This document shows positions 16,461-24,560 of a stretch of 64,000 nt of DNA, in pieces. Source of the DNA: Bacillota bacterium (lineage in GTDB: Bacteria; Bacillota; Clostridia; Peptostreptococcales; Anaerovoracaceae); NCBI GenBank assembly GCA_021769295.1, contig JAETTD010000001.1, positions 161,862 to 225,861 on the forward strand, read 5' to 3'. The position numbers and the translations under genes are program-made. Each line of letters opens with the position of its first letter. Within the stretch, counting starts at the first letter, position 1. The notes below the pieces were generated by a model. That model was not told the origin of the DNA. It made no database searches and was given only the letters and a program-made list of their open reading frames with translations.

Positions 16461-16818
16461 TGGTGGAGATGGCGAGAGTCGAACTCGCGTCCGAAAGCAT
16501 TTCCGCAGAACTTTCTCCGAGCGCAGTCAATGATTTGTTGTTTTGCCTCGGCAAGCGTTCATTGACAAACTCAAGCCTCGGCTATCCCGTTGTTCCCTCG
16601 TGCTGCCGGGCTTTCGCACGAAGTTTTCCTGTATAGTCGACGCCGGAAAATGAGCCTACAGGTAAACTCAAACCGACGCGCGGTGCTGAACTAAGCAGCT
16701 AATGCGAAATTGTTGTTATTTTTAGCGTTTATATTTAACGTGCCTTTTTTAGGTAGACCGGCAAACTACCGCTCGCTTATTCTGTTTCTACACCCCCGTC
16801 GAAACCTTTACACCCCCA
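16461..16818 (-). ncRNA. ssrA: tmRNA
   Basis: Minus-strand RNA of about 358 nt. The 5' end GGGGGTGTAAAGGTTTCGAC and the 3' end GTTCGACTCTCGCCATCTCC plus ACCA are the tRNA-like halves, with CCA encoded at 16461. The tag frame near 16690-16730 reads AAAAATAACAACAATTTCGC and so on, giving KNNNFALAA and a TAG stop. It rescues stalled ribosomes together with SmpB, whose gene ends 108 bp upstream. The 3' end faces the accessory island, and ssrA 3' ends are common integration sites. Confidence 0.95.
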
Positions 16819-16926
16819 TATGTTTTTCTCACTTCATTCTATAATATTTATCGATATTTCGCAACATGAAAAAATGTGAAACTTGCAAATCAACAAAATA
16901 CCCTTGCAGCAAGTGCCCTATTCCGT

Positions 16927-17388
16927 CTACCGCATCTTCATTCTTCTGTCCATGTCCCTTGCGGCATCACGCTTTGCTATGGTTTCACGCTTATCGTAAT
17001 TTTTCTTTCCTCTTGCAACGGCAATTTGAATTTTAGCCAAACCGTCCTCATTTATATACATGGTCAGAGGCACCAGAGTCAGCCCTTTCAAGGTAGTATA
17101 TCCTATGAGCTTCCTGATTTCCTGCTTATGTAATAGAAGCTTGCGGGGTCTTAGGGAATCGACGTTAAATCTGTTTCCCTGTTCATAAGGGCTTATATTC
17201 ATGCCGTATATGATAACTTCGCCTTTTTCTATCTTTGCATAGCTCTCCTTGATGCTGACTTTTCCCTGTCTTACGGATTTGATTTCCGTTCCGGTCAGCA
17301 CTATGCCCGCCTCATAAGTTTCCTCTATAAAATAATCATGTCTGGCTTTTTTATTATTTGCAACAAGCTTGCGCTCTTTTTTCGCCAT
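16927..17388 (-). CDS. smpB: SsrA-binding protein SmpB
   Basis: 153 residues, the normal length. The family motifs [38 protein letters not shown] and the basic C-terminal tail ([20 protein letters not shown]) are all present. It binds the tRNA-like domain of tmRNA and brings it to stalled ribosomes. It lies directly upstream of ssrA on the same strand, the classic arrangement. ATG at 17388 with GGAGAAA upstream. Confidence 0.97.
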   Translation of the reverse strand: MAKKERKLVANNKKARHDYFIEETYEAGIVLTGTEIKSVRQGKVSIKESYAKIEKGEVIIYGMNISPYEQGNRFNVDSLRPRKLLLHKQEIRKLIGYTTLKGLTLVPLTMYINEDGLAKIQIAVARGKKNYDKRETIAKRDAARDMDRRMKMR

Positions 17389-17419
17389 AGTTTTTCTCCT
17401 GATTTAAAGTTGCGGCATG

Positions 17420-17776
17420 TCAAAACATAACCGCTTTGCCTAAAATATCGTCTCTGGATATTTCCATATCTTCCTTCTGAGTCATATTGGCGCCGCATGA
17501 CAATACAACGCTCTCCTCACTGACCTTGCTCACCTTTCTGAGCAAAATTCCGTTTTCCCCGCCGACGGTATAATACGGCGATTCAAAGGCTACTATGTCT
17601 CCCTCATGTATATCGCTGTCCTTTGTCAGAAGATACACCAAGACCTTTTGTCCCGGCTCGATGTCGGGCAGCATTGCGCTGCTTTGTTCTTCCACCGTCA
17701 TAAAGGCACAGTGAACCGTCACCGCAAGACATATGCCTGCCAAGGCTGCAACCAGTGACAAGAAAAATTTTTTCAT
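17420..17776 (-). CDS. Signal-peptidase-I-like protein lacking the catalytic dyad
   Basis: 118 residues from the ATG at 17776: an N-terminal membrane helix (MKKFFLSLVAALAGICLAVT) and an extracytoplasmic S26-like beta domain (GQKVLVYLLTKDSDIHEGDI and VAFESPYY, a LexA/SPase-like fold). Aligned with the neighbouring LepB (QESMQP, LIKRV), the nucleophile Ser falls on Ala34 (SSAMLP) and the general-base Lys falls on Arg80 (LLRKV). The protein therefore looks like a pseudoenzyme. It follows lepB with a 31-nt gap and may modulate LepB or act separately. A longer frame to 17833 overlaps lepB and lacks a ribosome site. Confidence 0.65.
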   Translation of the reverse strand: MKKFFLSLVAALAGICLAVTVHCAFMTVEEQSSAMLPDIEPGQKVLVYLLTKDSDIHEGDIVAFESPYYTVGGENGILLRKVSKVSEESVVLSCGANMTQKEDMEISRDDILGKAVMF

Positions 17777-17807
17777 TACGTTACCCGTCAAGCCTTGGGG
17801 ATTTATA

Positions 17808-18332
17808 TTAACTGAATACTTTGATACTGTCAAGAGGAAGTATTCTAAGCACTACCTTCCCAACTATAGCATCCTGGCTGACCTGCCCTACTTCAGGCGA
17901 ACGGCTGTCCTGGCTTACGCGTCTGTTATCGCCCATAACGAATACTTTACCTTCTTCGACCGTTATTTCTTCCATTTCTCCCGACATGGCCTGTTCGGCA
18001 ACATAGGCCTCCTGTATGACTTCTCCGTTCCTTATAACATATCCGTCCGATATTTCAATGGTGTCTCCGGGCAAGCCGATAACCCTCTTGATGAGATTCT
18101 TTTCTCTTCCGTTGGCGTCAAGCAGAGAAGACTTGAATATTATCACATCTTCATGTTCAACTTCTCCGAAGAGCTTGTATGCCTGTTTGCTGACTATAAC
18201 ATAATCATTGGCATAAAAGTTAGGCTGCATTGACTCCTGCTGTATGACTATAGGTTTAAAAAATACCAGGATAAGTCCTGCTATCACGAGGGCTATTACA
18301 ATATCTCTAATCCATCCAAAGGCTTCTTTCAT
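17808..18332 (-). CDS. lepB: Signal peptidase I
   Basis: 174 residues: one N-terminal membrane anchor (residues 8-25), then the catalytic Ser34 in QESMQPNFYANDYVIV, Lys82 in KNLIKRVIGLPGDTIEI, and the box E motif VFVMGDNRRVSQDSR. It removes signal peptides from exported proteins on the outer face of the membrane. The catalytic dyad and substrate-pocket motifs are intact. The single-anchor short form is typical of Bacillota. A second, apparently inactive relative follows downstream. Confidence 0.95.
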   Translation of the reverse strand: MKEAFGWIRDIVIALVIAGLILVFFKPIVIQQESMQPNFYANDYVIVSKQAYKLFGEVEHEDVIIFKSSLLDANGREKNLIKRVIGLPGDTIEISDGYVIRNGEVIQEAYVAEQAMSGEMEEITVEEGKVFVMGDNRRVSQDSRSPEVGQVSQDAIVGKVVLRILPLDSIKVFS

Positions 18333-18355
18333 TATATTTTCTCCACAAGTTAATT

Positions 18356-19339
18356 TTAGCCAAATATATCTTCTTTTATTCTCTCAAAGCGCTCCGGCAG
18401 CCGGCTCGTAAATTCTCTGCCTTGCAGACAGGCCAAAACGCCGCCTTCTTTACATTCTGCAAATATCAGTTTATTAGCATGCAGCAGCTGAGTAGAAAGG
18501 TTATATTTGTTCTTCATAAAATCATTGACAGCCTTGCTGCCATATTTAACGTCTCCTATGAGGGGATACCCTGCCGATGCAAGCTGCAAACGTATCTGAT
18601 GCGTTCTCCCCGTTCTTATTTTGACCTGGGCCAGCGTATACGTTCTGCCGCCGGTTTTGCCATGAGCCATGGGAAAAACTTCCGTTTCCATGGACTTGCC
18701 CTTTTCTTCCGACTGAGATATACGTGAGATGTTTCTTCTGTCATCTTTTATCATATCATCTCTGAGATACAGGTTTTCTTTGATGTTTCCCGATACTATA
18801 GTCATATATATCTTTTCTATGGCATCTCTTTCCCTTATCATCTCATTAAGTTCCTGAAGGGCCGGCGCCGTCTTGCCAAAGATTACAAGGCCCGTTGTGT
18901 TTCGGTCAAGCCTGTTGGCAGGGGACGGAGTAAAGGTCTTTTCTGTCCTCGGGTCATATTCGCCCTTCAATATCAGATAATCGGTTACCTGATTGGCAAG
19001 ATGATTTTTTCGCTCACGTCCGTCGCCGTGAGTCAAAAGTCCAAAGGGCTTATCCGCAATAAGCACATTCTCATCCTCATAAATAACAGAAAACTGCTTT
19101 TTTACACTCACTCGCCTTATATCTCGCTGTAAGCTTTCAGCTTCTTCCTGTGACATATATATGGTAAGCTCATCGCCTGCCGCAAGCACGGTTTCCGGAT
19201 TTTTTCTCTTGCCGTTGACCTTTACGTCTTTTCTTATTAGTTTATATATATGGCTCAGCGAGGCTTTTACAAAATATTTTTTCAAAAAACGGTCAAGCCG
19301 TTGATTGCCTTGGTTTTCCCCTATCGTAATTTTTATCAT
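18356..19339 (-). CDS. RluA-family pseudouridine synthase with S4 domain
   Basis: 327 residues from ATG 19339 (MIKITIGENQGNQRLDRFLK). A longer frame to 19408 has no ribosome site. Residues 10-70 form an S4 RNA-binding domain. The catalytic motif is ANRLDRNTTGLVIFGKT, with the Asp in RLD, and GRTHQIRLQLASAGYPLIGD is the RluA C-terminal signature. It makes pseudouridine in rRNA (RluC/RluD type), but the exact site cannot be read from sequence. Confidence 0.9.
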   Translation of the reverse strand: MIKITIGENQGNQRLDRFLKKYFVKASLSHIYKLIRKDVKVNGKRKNPETVLAAGDELTIYMSQEEAESLQRDIRRVSVKKQFSVIYEDENVLIADKPFGLLTHGDGRERKNHLANQVTDYLILKGEYDPRTEKTFTPSPANRLDRNTTGLVIFGKTAPALQELNEMIRERDAIEKIYMTIVSGNIKENLYLRDDMIKDDRRNISRISQSEEKGKSMETEVFPMAHGKTGGRTYTLAQVKIRTGRTHQIRLQLASAGYPLIGDVKYGSKAVNDFMKNKYNLSTQLLHANKLIFAECKEGGVLACLQGREFTSRLPERFERIKEDIFG

Positions 19340-19420
19340 ATCACATATTATACACCAAAACACCTTGAGAAAAAAGTGGTAATCTGTTAAAATGTATATG
19401 TTAAACACCGGGAGGAGATT

Positions 19421-19915
19421 ATGAAAAAATTCAAAGACTTTTTATATGATAAAAACGATATAATAATCGCACTTTTAATTTTAGTTGCCGCAACGCTTAT
19501 CATAATATGGCGTATGGAGGCTATCATGGAATATCCTAAAGAGATTATTGGCACGGATGATTCAAACGTCCAAGAACCTGTCCAAACACCTGACGATGAC
19601 AGCCAGACCGACGAACCCGGTGACGACAACAACGACGGTGACAACGGCGACGCAAACACAGATTCCGACGCTGGCAGCGGCTCGTTGTGGGAAAATGACG
19701 TGTTGTCCAGAAGCGTAGAAGTAACAATCAAAGGTGACAGTGCTTCTTCTGCCATTCAGTGCCTCGTAGATGCCGAGCTGTTCAAAGATTATGCGGAATA
19801 TCAGTCCACCTGCACCGCACTGGGCCTTGATCATCAGAAAGTAAGCGCAGGCACCTTTACCTTTGAAAAAGGCTGGTCCAAATCGGATATAGCAAAAGCC
19901 GTAAACTGGAGTTAA
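19421..19915 (+). CDS. Membrane-anchored protein with MltG/YceG-like LysM-type subdomain
   Basis: 164 residues. A membrane helix at 14-31 is followed by an acidic, low-complexity linker at about 45-88 (DDDSQTDEPGDDNNDGDNGD). The small C-terminal domain (VEVTIKGDSASSAIQCLVDA, HQKVSAGTFTFEKGWSKSDI) resembles the N-terminal LysM-like subdomain of the endolytic transglycosylase MltG. The catalytic YceG domain is absent. It may be a regulatory or peptidoglycan-contacting protein. The ribosome site GGGAGGAG and a following terminator show a single-gene unit, divergent from the pseudouridine synthase. Confidence 0.65.
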   Translation: MKKFKDFLYDKNDIIIALLILVAATLIIIWRMEAIMEYPKEIIGTDDSNVQEPVQTPDDDSQTDEPGDDNNDGDNGDANTDSDAGSGSLWENDVLSRSVEVTIKGDSASSAIQCLVDAELFKDYAEYQSTCTALGLDHQKVSAGTFTFEKGWSKSDIAKAVNWS

Positions 19916-19927
19916 ACCGATATGTTG

Positions 19928-19970
19928 CTCCCGAGAATTCAGAACGTTTAAAATGATTCTCGGGAGTTTT
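19928..19970 (+). terminator. Terminator after the MltG-like gene
   Basis: CTCCCGAGAAT/ATTCTCGGGAG, 11-bp perfect stem, loop of 17 nt, followed by TTTT. Confidence 0.8.
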
Positions 19971-19976
19971 ATATTT

Positions 19977-20224
19977 GGCTCTATGTAAAATGTTGGGGTG
20001 GGCGAAAGTAAATTGCCTATCTCAGCATTTTTCTTGCTAAGACCGAAACTACAGCGTTGGCTTTTTGCAAGGAAATCGCTCAAACAGCCAACACAGCCAC
20101 GTCGCACCATCGAGTGAGTAGGTATTATGCAAACCTATGTTGGCTGATTCTGGACTTTTTCAATATTCAGCCAACGTTTGATATTGCCCCTTTTTTCGCA
20201 CACCCCAACATTTATTATAGAGCC
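19977..20224. mobile_element. ISL3-like MITE (248 bp, non-coding)
   Basis: Terminal inverted repeats of about 31 bp start GGCTCTAT at 19977 and end ATAGAGCC at 20224. The arms agree at 27 of 31 positions, including AAATGTTGGGGTG and GCGAAA. The flanking octamers TTATATTT (19969-19976) and TTTTATTT (20225-20232) differ at one base, fitting the 8-bp target duplication of ISL3-family elements, whose ends start similarly with GGCTCT. There is no ORF of note inside. A subterminal GTTGGCTGA/TCAGCCAAC inverted repeat is present near 20138-20176. Confidence 0.65.
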
Positions 20225-20284
20225 TTTTATTTCTTATCACACCCTCAACAGTATAGCAGTACGGCTAACAGCAGTTACCCTCTT

Positions 20285-20551
20285 TTATTTATTGAGAAGC
20301 TCTATTACCCTTTGAAGGCGGGCTTTCTGCTTTGAATCCATCATAGGCGCAATATTTCTTAAAATTGCCATCTGCTTATCATAAGTTACATTATTGGCAC
20401 GAAGCTGCTCCTTTATCTTCAAAATATCCCTTTCAAGTTCTGCATCGCTCTTTGCTGCAAGGCGGTCTAAAGCCTGTTTCCCTACATTATTTCCACCCGA
20501 AAGCCCAAGCTGTCCGGCAATTTCTCCAATCATTTTTTCGTTAAGCTCCAT
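20285..20551 (-). CDS. Small helical hypothetical protein (88 aa)
   Basis: Not recognised. From the ATG at 20551 (GGAGG 8 nt upstream) it reads MELNEKMIGEIAGQLGLSGG, then a charged, predicted all-helical stretch ending KQKARLQRVIELLNK. No membrane segment or catalytic motif is seen. A longer frame to 20692 runs through the opposite gene and is rejected. It is transcribed divergently from the 107-residue gene, and both have near-identical AACAGGAGG ribosome sites facing apart across 91 bp, so the pair probably shares a promoter region. Confidence 0.6.
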   Translation of the reverse strand: MELNEKMIGEIAGQLGLSGGNNVGKQALDRLAAKSDAELERDILKIKEQLRANNVTYDKQMAILRNIAPMMDSKQKARLQRVIELLNK

Positions 20552-20642
20552 GGCAAAACCTCCTGTTTCTACTTTCTCATATAATCTATGCACGACAGCT
20601 CCGAAAATTTCATAGTATGAACTGTAAACAGGAGGTATACAT

Positions 20643-20966
20643 ATGGCTAAAAATACCCAAGTATTTGGAATGGCTGCAATCCTTTTAATCATAGCTGCCA
20701 GAGGCCAAGGCTCTCAAGGCCCTCTGCGTCCGGGCGGCGAACTGCTCAAAACCCTCGAAATAGGCAGCTTGCTTAACGATTTTCATAAAATGACCGACAT
20801 AATGAACCGTGTAGACAATTTGGGTCAAATGGCCCTTCATCCGCCTGACCCGCCTAAACTTCCGCCTCCCGATGAACTTTTCAGCAAGGCCATGCCCGAT
20901 TTAAACAACATAGTTGAAAATATGGCTCCTCTTATGGCAGCTTTCGGCCTAAATCCAAGCGATTAA
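20643..20966 (+). CDS. Hypothetical protein with hydrophobic N-terminus and proline-rich middle (107 aa)
   Basis: Not recognised. A hydrophobic segment FGMAAILLIIAARG (residues 8-21) is followed by a helical region (ELLKTLEIGSLLNDFHKMTD), a proline-rich stretch (HPPDPPKLPPPDELF, about 66-80) and a hydrophobic C-terminal helix (NIVENMAPLMAAFGL). Strong ribosome site AGGAGG before the ATG at 20643. It is divergent from the 88-residue gene, and fba follows 82 nt after its stop with an apparent promoter (TATAAT at 21002-21007) of its own. Confidence 0.55.
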   Translation: MAKNTQVFGMAAILLIIAARGQGSQGPLRPGGELLKTLEIGSLLNDFHKMTDIMNRVDNLGQMALHPPDPPKLPPPDELFSKAMPDLNNIVENMAPLMAAFGLNPSD

Positions 20967-21048
20967 AAAAATGATGTCTTTTAATCTCCCTTTTATTGTT
21001 GTATAATAAAGTTTAATAGAATCCATTGAGAAAAATGGGAGGTTAACA

Positions 21049-21978
21049 ATGGCGTTAGTAACTACAAAAAAAATGTTCGAAAAGGCATTGAAATCCGATT
21101 ATGCTATCGGCGCTTTCAATGTAAATAATATGGAGATTATTCAGGGAATAGTGGATGCCGCAAAGGAAGAAGAGTCTGCCCTGATACTTCAGGTTTCCGC
21201 AGGAGCCCGCAAATACGCAAAGCCCGCATATCTGCTCAAACTGGTGGAAGCAGCTATCGAAGACACGGGTCTTGACATCGCTCTTCACCTTGACCACGGC
21301 GAGGATTTTGACATATGCAAAAAATGCGTTGATGACGGCTTCACTTCCGTTATGATTGACGGCTCAAAACATCCCTTCGAAGAAAACATCAGACTTACCA
21401 AGGAGGTTGTCGATTACGCCCATGCCCATGGCGTCGTAGTAGAAGCGGAGCTTGGCAAGCTTGCCGGAGTCGAAGATAATATCAAGGTTGACGCACGTTC
21501 CGCAACCTTCACCGTTCCGGAAGAAGCTGCCGAATTTGTGGAAAAGACGGGAGTGGACTCGCTGGCCATAGCCATAGGAACAAGCCACGGCGCATACAAG
21601 TTCAAGGGAGAACCTTATCTCGATTTTGAAAGACTCAAGACCATTCATAATTTGATTCCGGACACACCTCTTGTACTCCACGGAGCTTCCACGGTCTTAA
21701 GAGAGTTTGTAGACAAGTGCAACCAATACGGCGGCAACATTCCGGGAGCTCAGGGCGTTCCCGAAGAGATGATTCGGGAAGCAACCAAATACGGTATCTG
21801 CAAAGTAAACATCGATACCGATTTGAGACTTGCTTTGACGGCTGAAGTCCGGAAGTTCCTTATCGAAAATCCGGCAGAGTTCGACCCTCGCAAATACCTT
21901 GGCCCGGGCAGAGATGCAATCAAGGCAATGGTTCAGCATAAGATTAAAGATGTGCTCAACTGTTCAGGTTCCATGTAA
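21049..21978 (+). CDS. fba: Fructose-1,6-bisphosphate aldolase, class II
   Basis: 309 residues. It splits fructose 1,6-bisphosphate into glyceraldehyde 3-phosphate and dihydroxyacetone phosphate in glycolysis, with a catalytic Zn ion. Visible are AIGAFNVNNMEIIQGIVDAA, the Zn/catalytic motif LHLDHGEDFDICKKCVDDGF, VVEAELGKLAGVED, the second metal His in AIAIGTSHGAYKF, and LVLHGAST with GICKVNIDTDLR for phosphate binding. GGGAGG lies 8 nt before the ATG. With gpmI and pfkA it is the third glycolytic gene of the window, but they are not linked. Confidence 0.96.
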   Translation: MALVTTKKMFEKALKSDYAIGAFNVNNMEIIQGIVDAAKEEESALILQVSAGARKYAKPAYLLKLVEAAIEDTGLDIALHLDHGEDFDICKKCVDDGFTSVMIDGSKHPFEENIRLTKEVVDYAHAHGVVVEAELGKLAGVEDNIKVDARSATFTVPEEAAEFVEKTGVDSLAIAIGTSHGAYKFKGEPYLDFERLKTIHNLIPDTPLVLHGASTVLREFVDKCNQYGGNIPGAQGVPEEMIREATKYGICKVNIDTDLRLALTAEVRKFLIENPAEFDPRKYLGPGRDAIKAMVQHKIKDVLNCSGSM

Positions 21979-21996
21979 AAAAGCAATATCAAAAAC

Positions 21997-22037
21997 AAAA
22001 GGACGAAGTATTTATCCCCCGGCTACTTCGTCCTTTT
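21997..22037 (+). terminator. Terminator of fba
   Basis: 14-bp stem AAAAGGACGAAGTA/TACTTCGTCCTTTT with a 13-nt loop and a T-run. Confidence 0.85.
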
Positions 22038-22080
22038 TAGGAGCACTGCAACTTTATAATTTGCATCTTTCACAAGTATG

Positions 22081-22344
22081 CTATTTAAAAACCATGTAAA
22101 AGAGTACCAAAAACAGCAATAGATTGACAATATCTGTTTTTCGTATCTTTCCATCACGTTTTACTCTTCGCAGCAGAAATAACATAGATACAACAAAACA
22201 TCCTATAACAATATATCTGCTGATAACATGCAGCATTTCATCACTAACCCCTAACGCTGTTGCGCCTATAAACAAGGCAATGACGGTAATGAAAACCAAA
22301 ACGATAATAAAGGCTTCTTTGTTGTTCTTGTTTTTCCTTGCCAT
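22081..22344 (-). CDS. Hypothetical three-pass membrane protein (87 aa)
   Basis: Not recognised. The start is the ATG at 22344 with GGAGG 8 nt upstream. A charged head (MARKNKNNKE) is followed by hydrophobic helices at about 10-31, 43-61 and 70-86, separated by a basic loop (RRVKRDGKIRKTD). It has the look of a small accessory membrane protein. It is convergent with fba and ends close to that terminator. Confidence 0.5.
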   Translation of the reverse strand: MARKNKNNKEAFIIVLVFITVIALFIGATALGVSDEMLHVISRYIVIGCFVVSMLFLLRRVKRDGKIRKTDIVNLLLFLVLFYMVFK

Positions 22345-22446
22345 AAAATAAACCTCCAAACCGGCTGATTCTATCTTGTCTCAGTTTAGATGTTTTCACA
22401 ATCTTTGGAATTCTTTCCTTAAAATCAAGAATGAAATGGTTGATCC

Positions 22447-23007
22447 TTACAATGCTGCAATCGGACCCATTTCTGACCGGATTCCTCTCAGCTGACTTAT
22501 CTGTCCTTTAAAGATCTCTGTCACTTCAGGCAATTTGCATAAATCCATCGGCTTAACCAATGACGGCTCCGCATTCTTGGCAACCGCTCCTGATTCGCTG
22601 AGGGCATAGTACACAAATTGGGAGCAGAAAAACTTTCCTTTTCTTTCGTACTTTCTGTTGAAGTGACACATAGGCAATCCCATTATGCTGTACTTATATT
22701 TATCTTTGTTACATTCCATATTATTCAGAAGTTTCTCAAGCTTCTTGTACGTTCTCCTGTTCACCGTCAGTTCATACACTGCACAGTCCATGTTGTCGGA
22801 GTCTCCCATAATGCCTGCATATACGCTTTCTCTTACAAAGCCTGCAGGCAGAATAGCCCGCTTATACTTCCTTGAAAATGTATATAAATCATCAAAGTTG
22901 CCGTTTAAGGAAATAGCTGCATGAGTATATTCGCTTCTCGTCGCCATATATACTATCCGTGAACAAATAGTGGTACTTTTAGTCAATAATATATAAATGC
23001 TCTTCAT
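22447..23007 (-). CDS. Permuted papain-fold (YiiX/NlpC-P60-like) protein
   Basis: 186 residues. The order of motifs is that of circularly permuted NlpC/P60-type enzymes: the catalytic His region comes first (SEYTHAAISLNGNFDDLYTF, residues 25-44) and the Cys later (KGKFFCSQFVYYALSESGAV, Cys near 128). Such proteins are amidases or acyl-transfer enzymes acting on lipids or peptides. No signal peptide is obvious, though the N-terminus IYILLTKSTTICSRIVYMAT is fairly hydrophobic. It stands alone between two other minus-strand genes. Substrate unknown. Confidence 0.7.
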   Translation of the reverse strand: MKSIYILLTKSTTICSRIVYMATRSEYTHAAISLNGNFDDLYTFSRKYKRAILPAGFVRESVYAGIMGDSDNMDCAVYELTVNRRTYKKLEKLLNNMECNKDKYKYSIMGLPMCHFNRKYERKGKFFCSQFVYYALSESGAVAKNAEPSLVKPMDLCKLPEVTEIFKGQISQLRGIRSEMGPIAAL

Positions 23008-23102
23008 CTCGCGTACCTCTTGTTATAACCACTATAGCTTTTATGGTTCAATTATATCATATATACGGCAAAATGTCTTAACAAAATTTTAACCGGTTAG
23101 TA

Positions 23103-24536
23103 TTATTTTGCTGCATGTTCGGAAAGAAGCTCATTTTTCACATCCCAAAGTTTTTGAGACAGGTCCACATAATAAGTCTGAGGGTTCTCAAAACGCAATG
23201 TTTCATCCCACAGGGTATCTATCTGCTTCATGCAATAATCTCTTATTTCATCCACAGACGGACTTTCATATATGCATTTGCCCTTATCAAAGAGCTGAAC
23301 TCTCAAGTTGCGAACATAATAATTTCTTATCTTTGTACGCTTCCATACGGCATTAGGGTCAAAGATTTCGTATTCGTCGATTTCCGGTACGGTTTCATCG
23401 GCTACGGTGATAACATCTCCACGAGCCTTGCCGCTGTCCTTATCATACAATCTGAATACATGCTTAAATCCCGGATTGGTTATCTTTTCCACGTTTTCCG
23501 AAATTTTTATCTTAGGAATCAGCTTTCCTTCCGTCTCAAGAGCCACAAGCTTATAAACTCCGCCAAACACAGGCTCGGACTTGGCCGTAATGAGTCTCTC
23601 GCCTACTCCGAAGGAATCTATACATGCTCCTTCAAGAATTACATCCCTTATAATGTATTCATCAAGCGAATTGGAAACAACAATCTGGCAGTCGTATAAT
23701 CCTGCCGCATCAAGCATTTCACGGGACTTCTTGGTCAGGTATGTCACGTCACCCGAGTCAATTCTTATTCCCATTTTTTGCGGCTTCATCTCTTTAAATA
23801 CCTTTATGGCTGCCGGTACTCCGGATTTGAGTACGTTGTATGTATCAACCAGAAGGACGCAATTGTCGGGATAAATTTCCGCATATTTCTTAAATGCCGA
23901 ATATTCGTCGGGATACATCTGTACCCAGCTGTGAGCCATGGTTCCGAGAGCCTTTATGCCATGGTCTCTGTCTGCAATGGCGCATGCGGTTCCCGTGCAG
24001 CCGCCTATATAAGCAGCCCGGGCGCCGTAAATGGCTGCATCCGCTCCGTGGGCTCTGCGTGTACCGAATTCCATTACGCCTCTGCCCTTTGCAGCCCTTA
24101 CAATGCGGTTAGCCTTGGTTGCAATCAGGCTCTGATGATTTATGGTGAGCAGAATCATGGTTTCTACAAACTGCGCCTGCATAACCGGTCCTCTTACCGT
24201 AACTATAGGTTCATGAGGGAATATAGGCGTGCCCTCCGGTACTGCCCAAACATCGCAAGTAAACTCGAAATTTCTTAAATATTCCAGAAAGTCCTCGCAG
24301 AACATATCCTTGCTTCTTAAAAATTCTATATCCTCGTCTGTGAATTTGAGATTTTTAAGATAGTCAATCATTTGTTCTACTCCGGCCATAATCGCATAGC
24401 CGCCCTCATCGGGAACTCGTCTGAAGAACATGTCAAAGTAAGCGATGTTATCTGCCATGCCTGTCTCAAAATAGCCGTTGGCCATGGTGAGTTCATAAAA
24501 ATCTGTCAGCATGGTCAGATTGATTTTGTTTTCCAT
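23103..24536 (-). CDS. pncB: Nicotinate phosphoribosyltransferase
   Basis: 477 residues of the pncB type: MLTDFYELTMANGYFETGMA at the N-terminus, EFGTRRAHGADAAIYGARAA in the middle, LGTMAHSWVQ with the conserved His, and MGIRIDSGDVTYLTKK near the PRPP site. It makes nicotinate mononucleotide from nicotinate for NAD salvage, using ATP to drive the reaction. GGAGGAAAT precedes the ATG. It follows uvrA by 24 nt on the same strand and is probably the last gene of a uvrB-uvrA-pncB transcript. Confidence 0.95.
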   Translation of the reverse strand: MENKINLTMLTDFYELTMANGYFETGMADNIAYFDMFFRRVPDEGGYAIMAGVEQMIDYLKNLKFTDEDIEFLRSKDMFCEDFLEYLRNFEFTCDVWAVPEGTPIFPHEPIVTVRGPVMQAQFVETMILLTINHQSLIATKANRIVRAAKGRGVMEFGTRRAHGADAAIYGARAAYIGGCTGTACAIADRDHGIKALGTMAHSWVQMYPDEYSAFKKYAEIYPDNCVLLVDTYNVLKSGVPAAIKVFKEMKPQKMGIRIDSGDVTYLTKKSREMLDAAGLYDCQIVVSNSLDEYIIRDVILEGACIDSFGVGERLITAKSEPVFGGVYKLVALETEGKLIPKIKISENVEKITNPGFKHVFRLYDKDSGKARGDVITVADETVPEIDEYEIFDPNAVWKRTKIRNYYVRNLRVQLFDKGKCIYESPSVDEIRDYCMKQIDTLWDETLRFENPQTYYVDLSQKLWDVKNELLSEHAAK

Positions 24537-24560
24537 TTTGGATTTCCTCCGTCGTCTTAA

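Noticed and set aside
19977..20224. A complete insertion sequence
   Set aside because: The 248 bp between the inverted repeats encode no transposase, so it is called a MITE.
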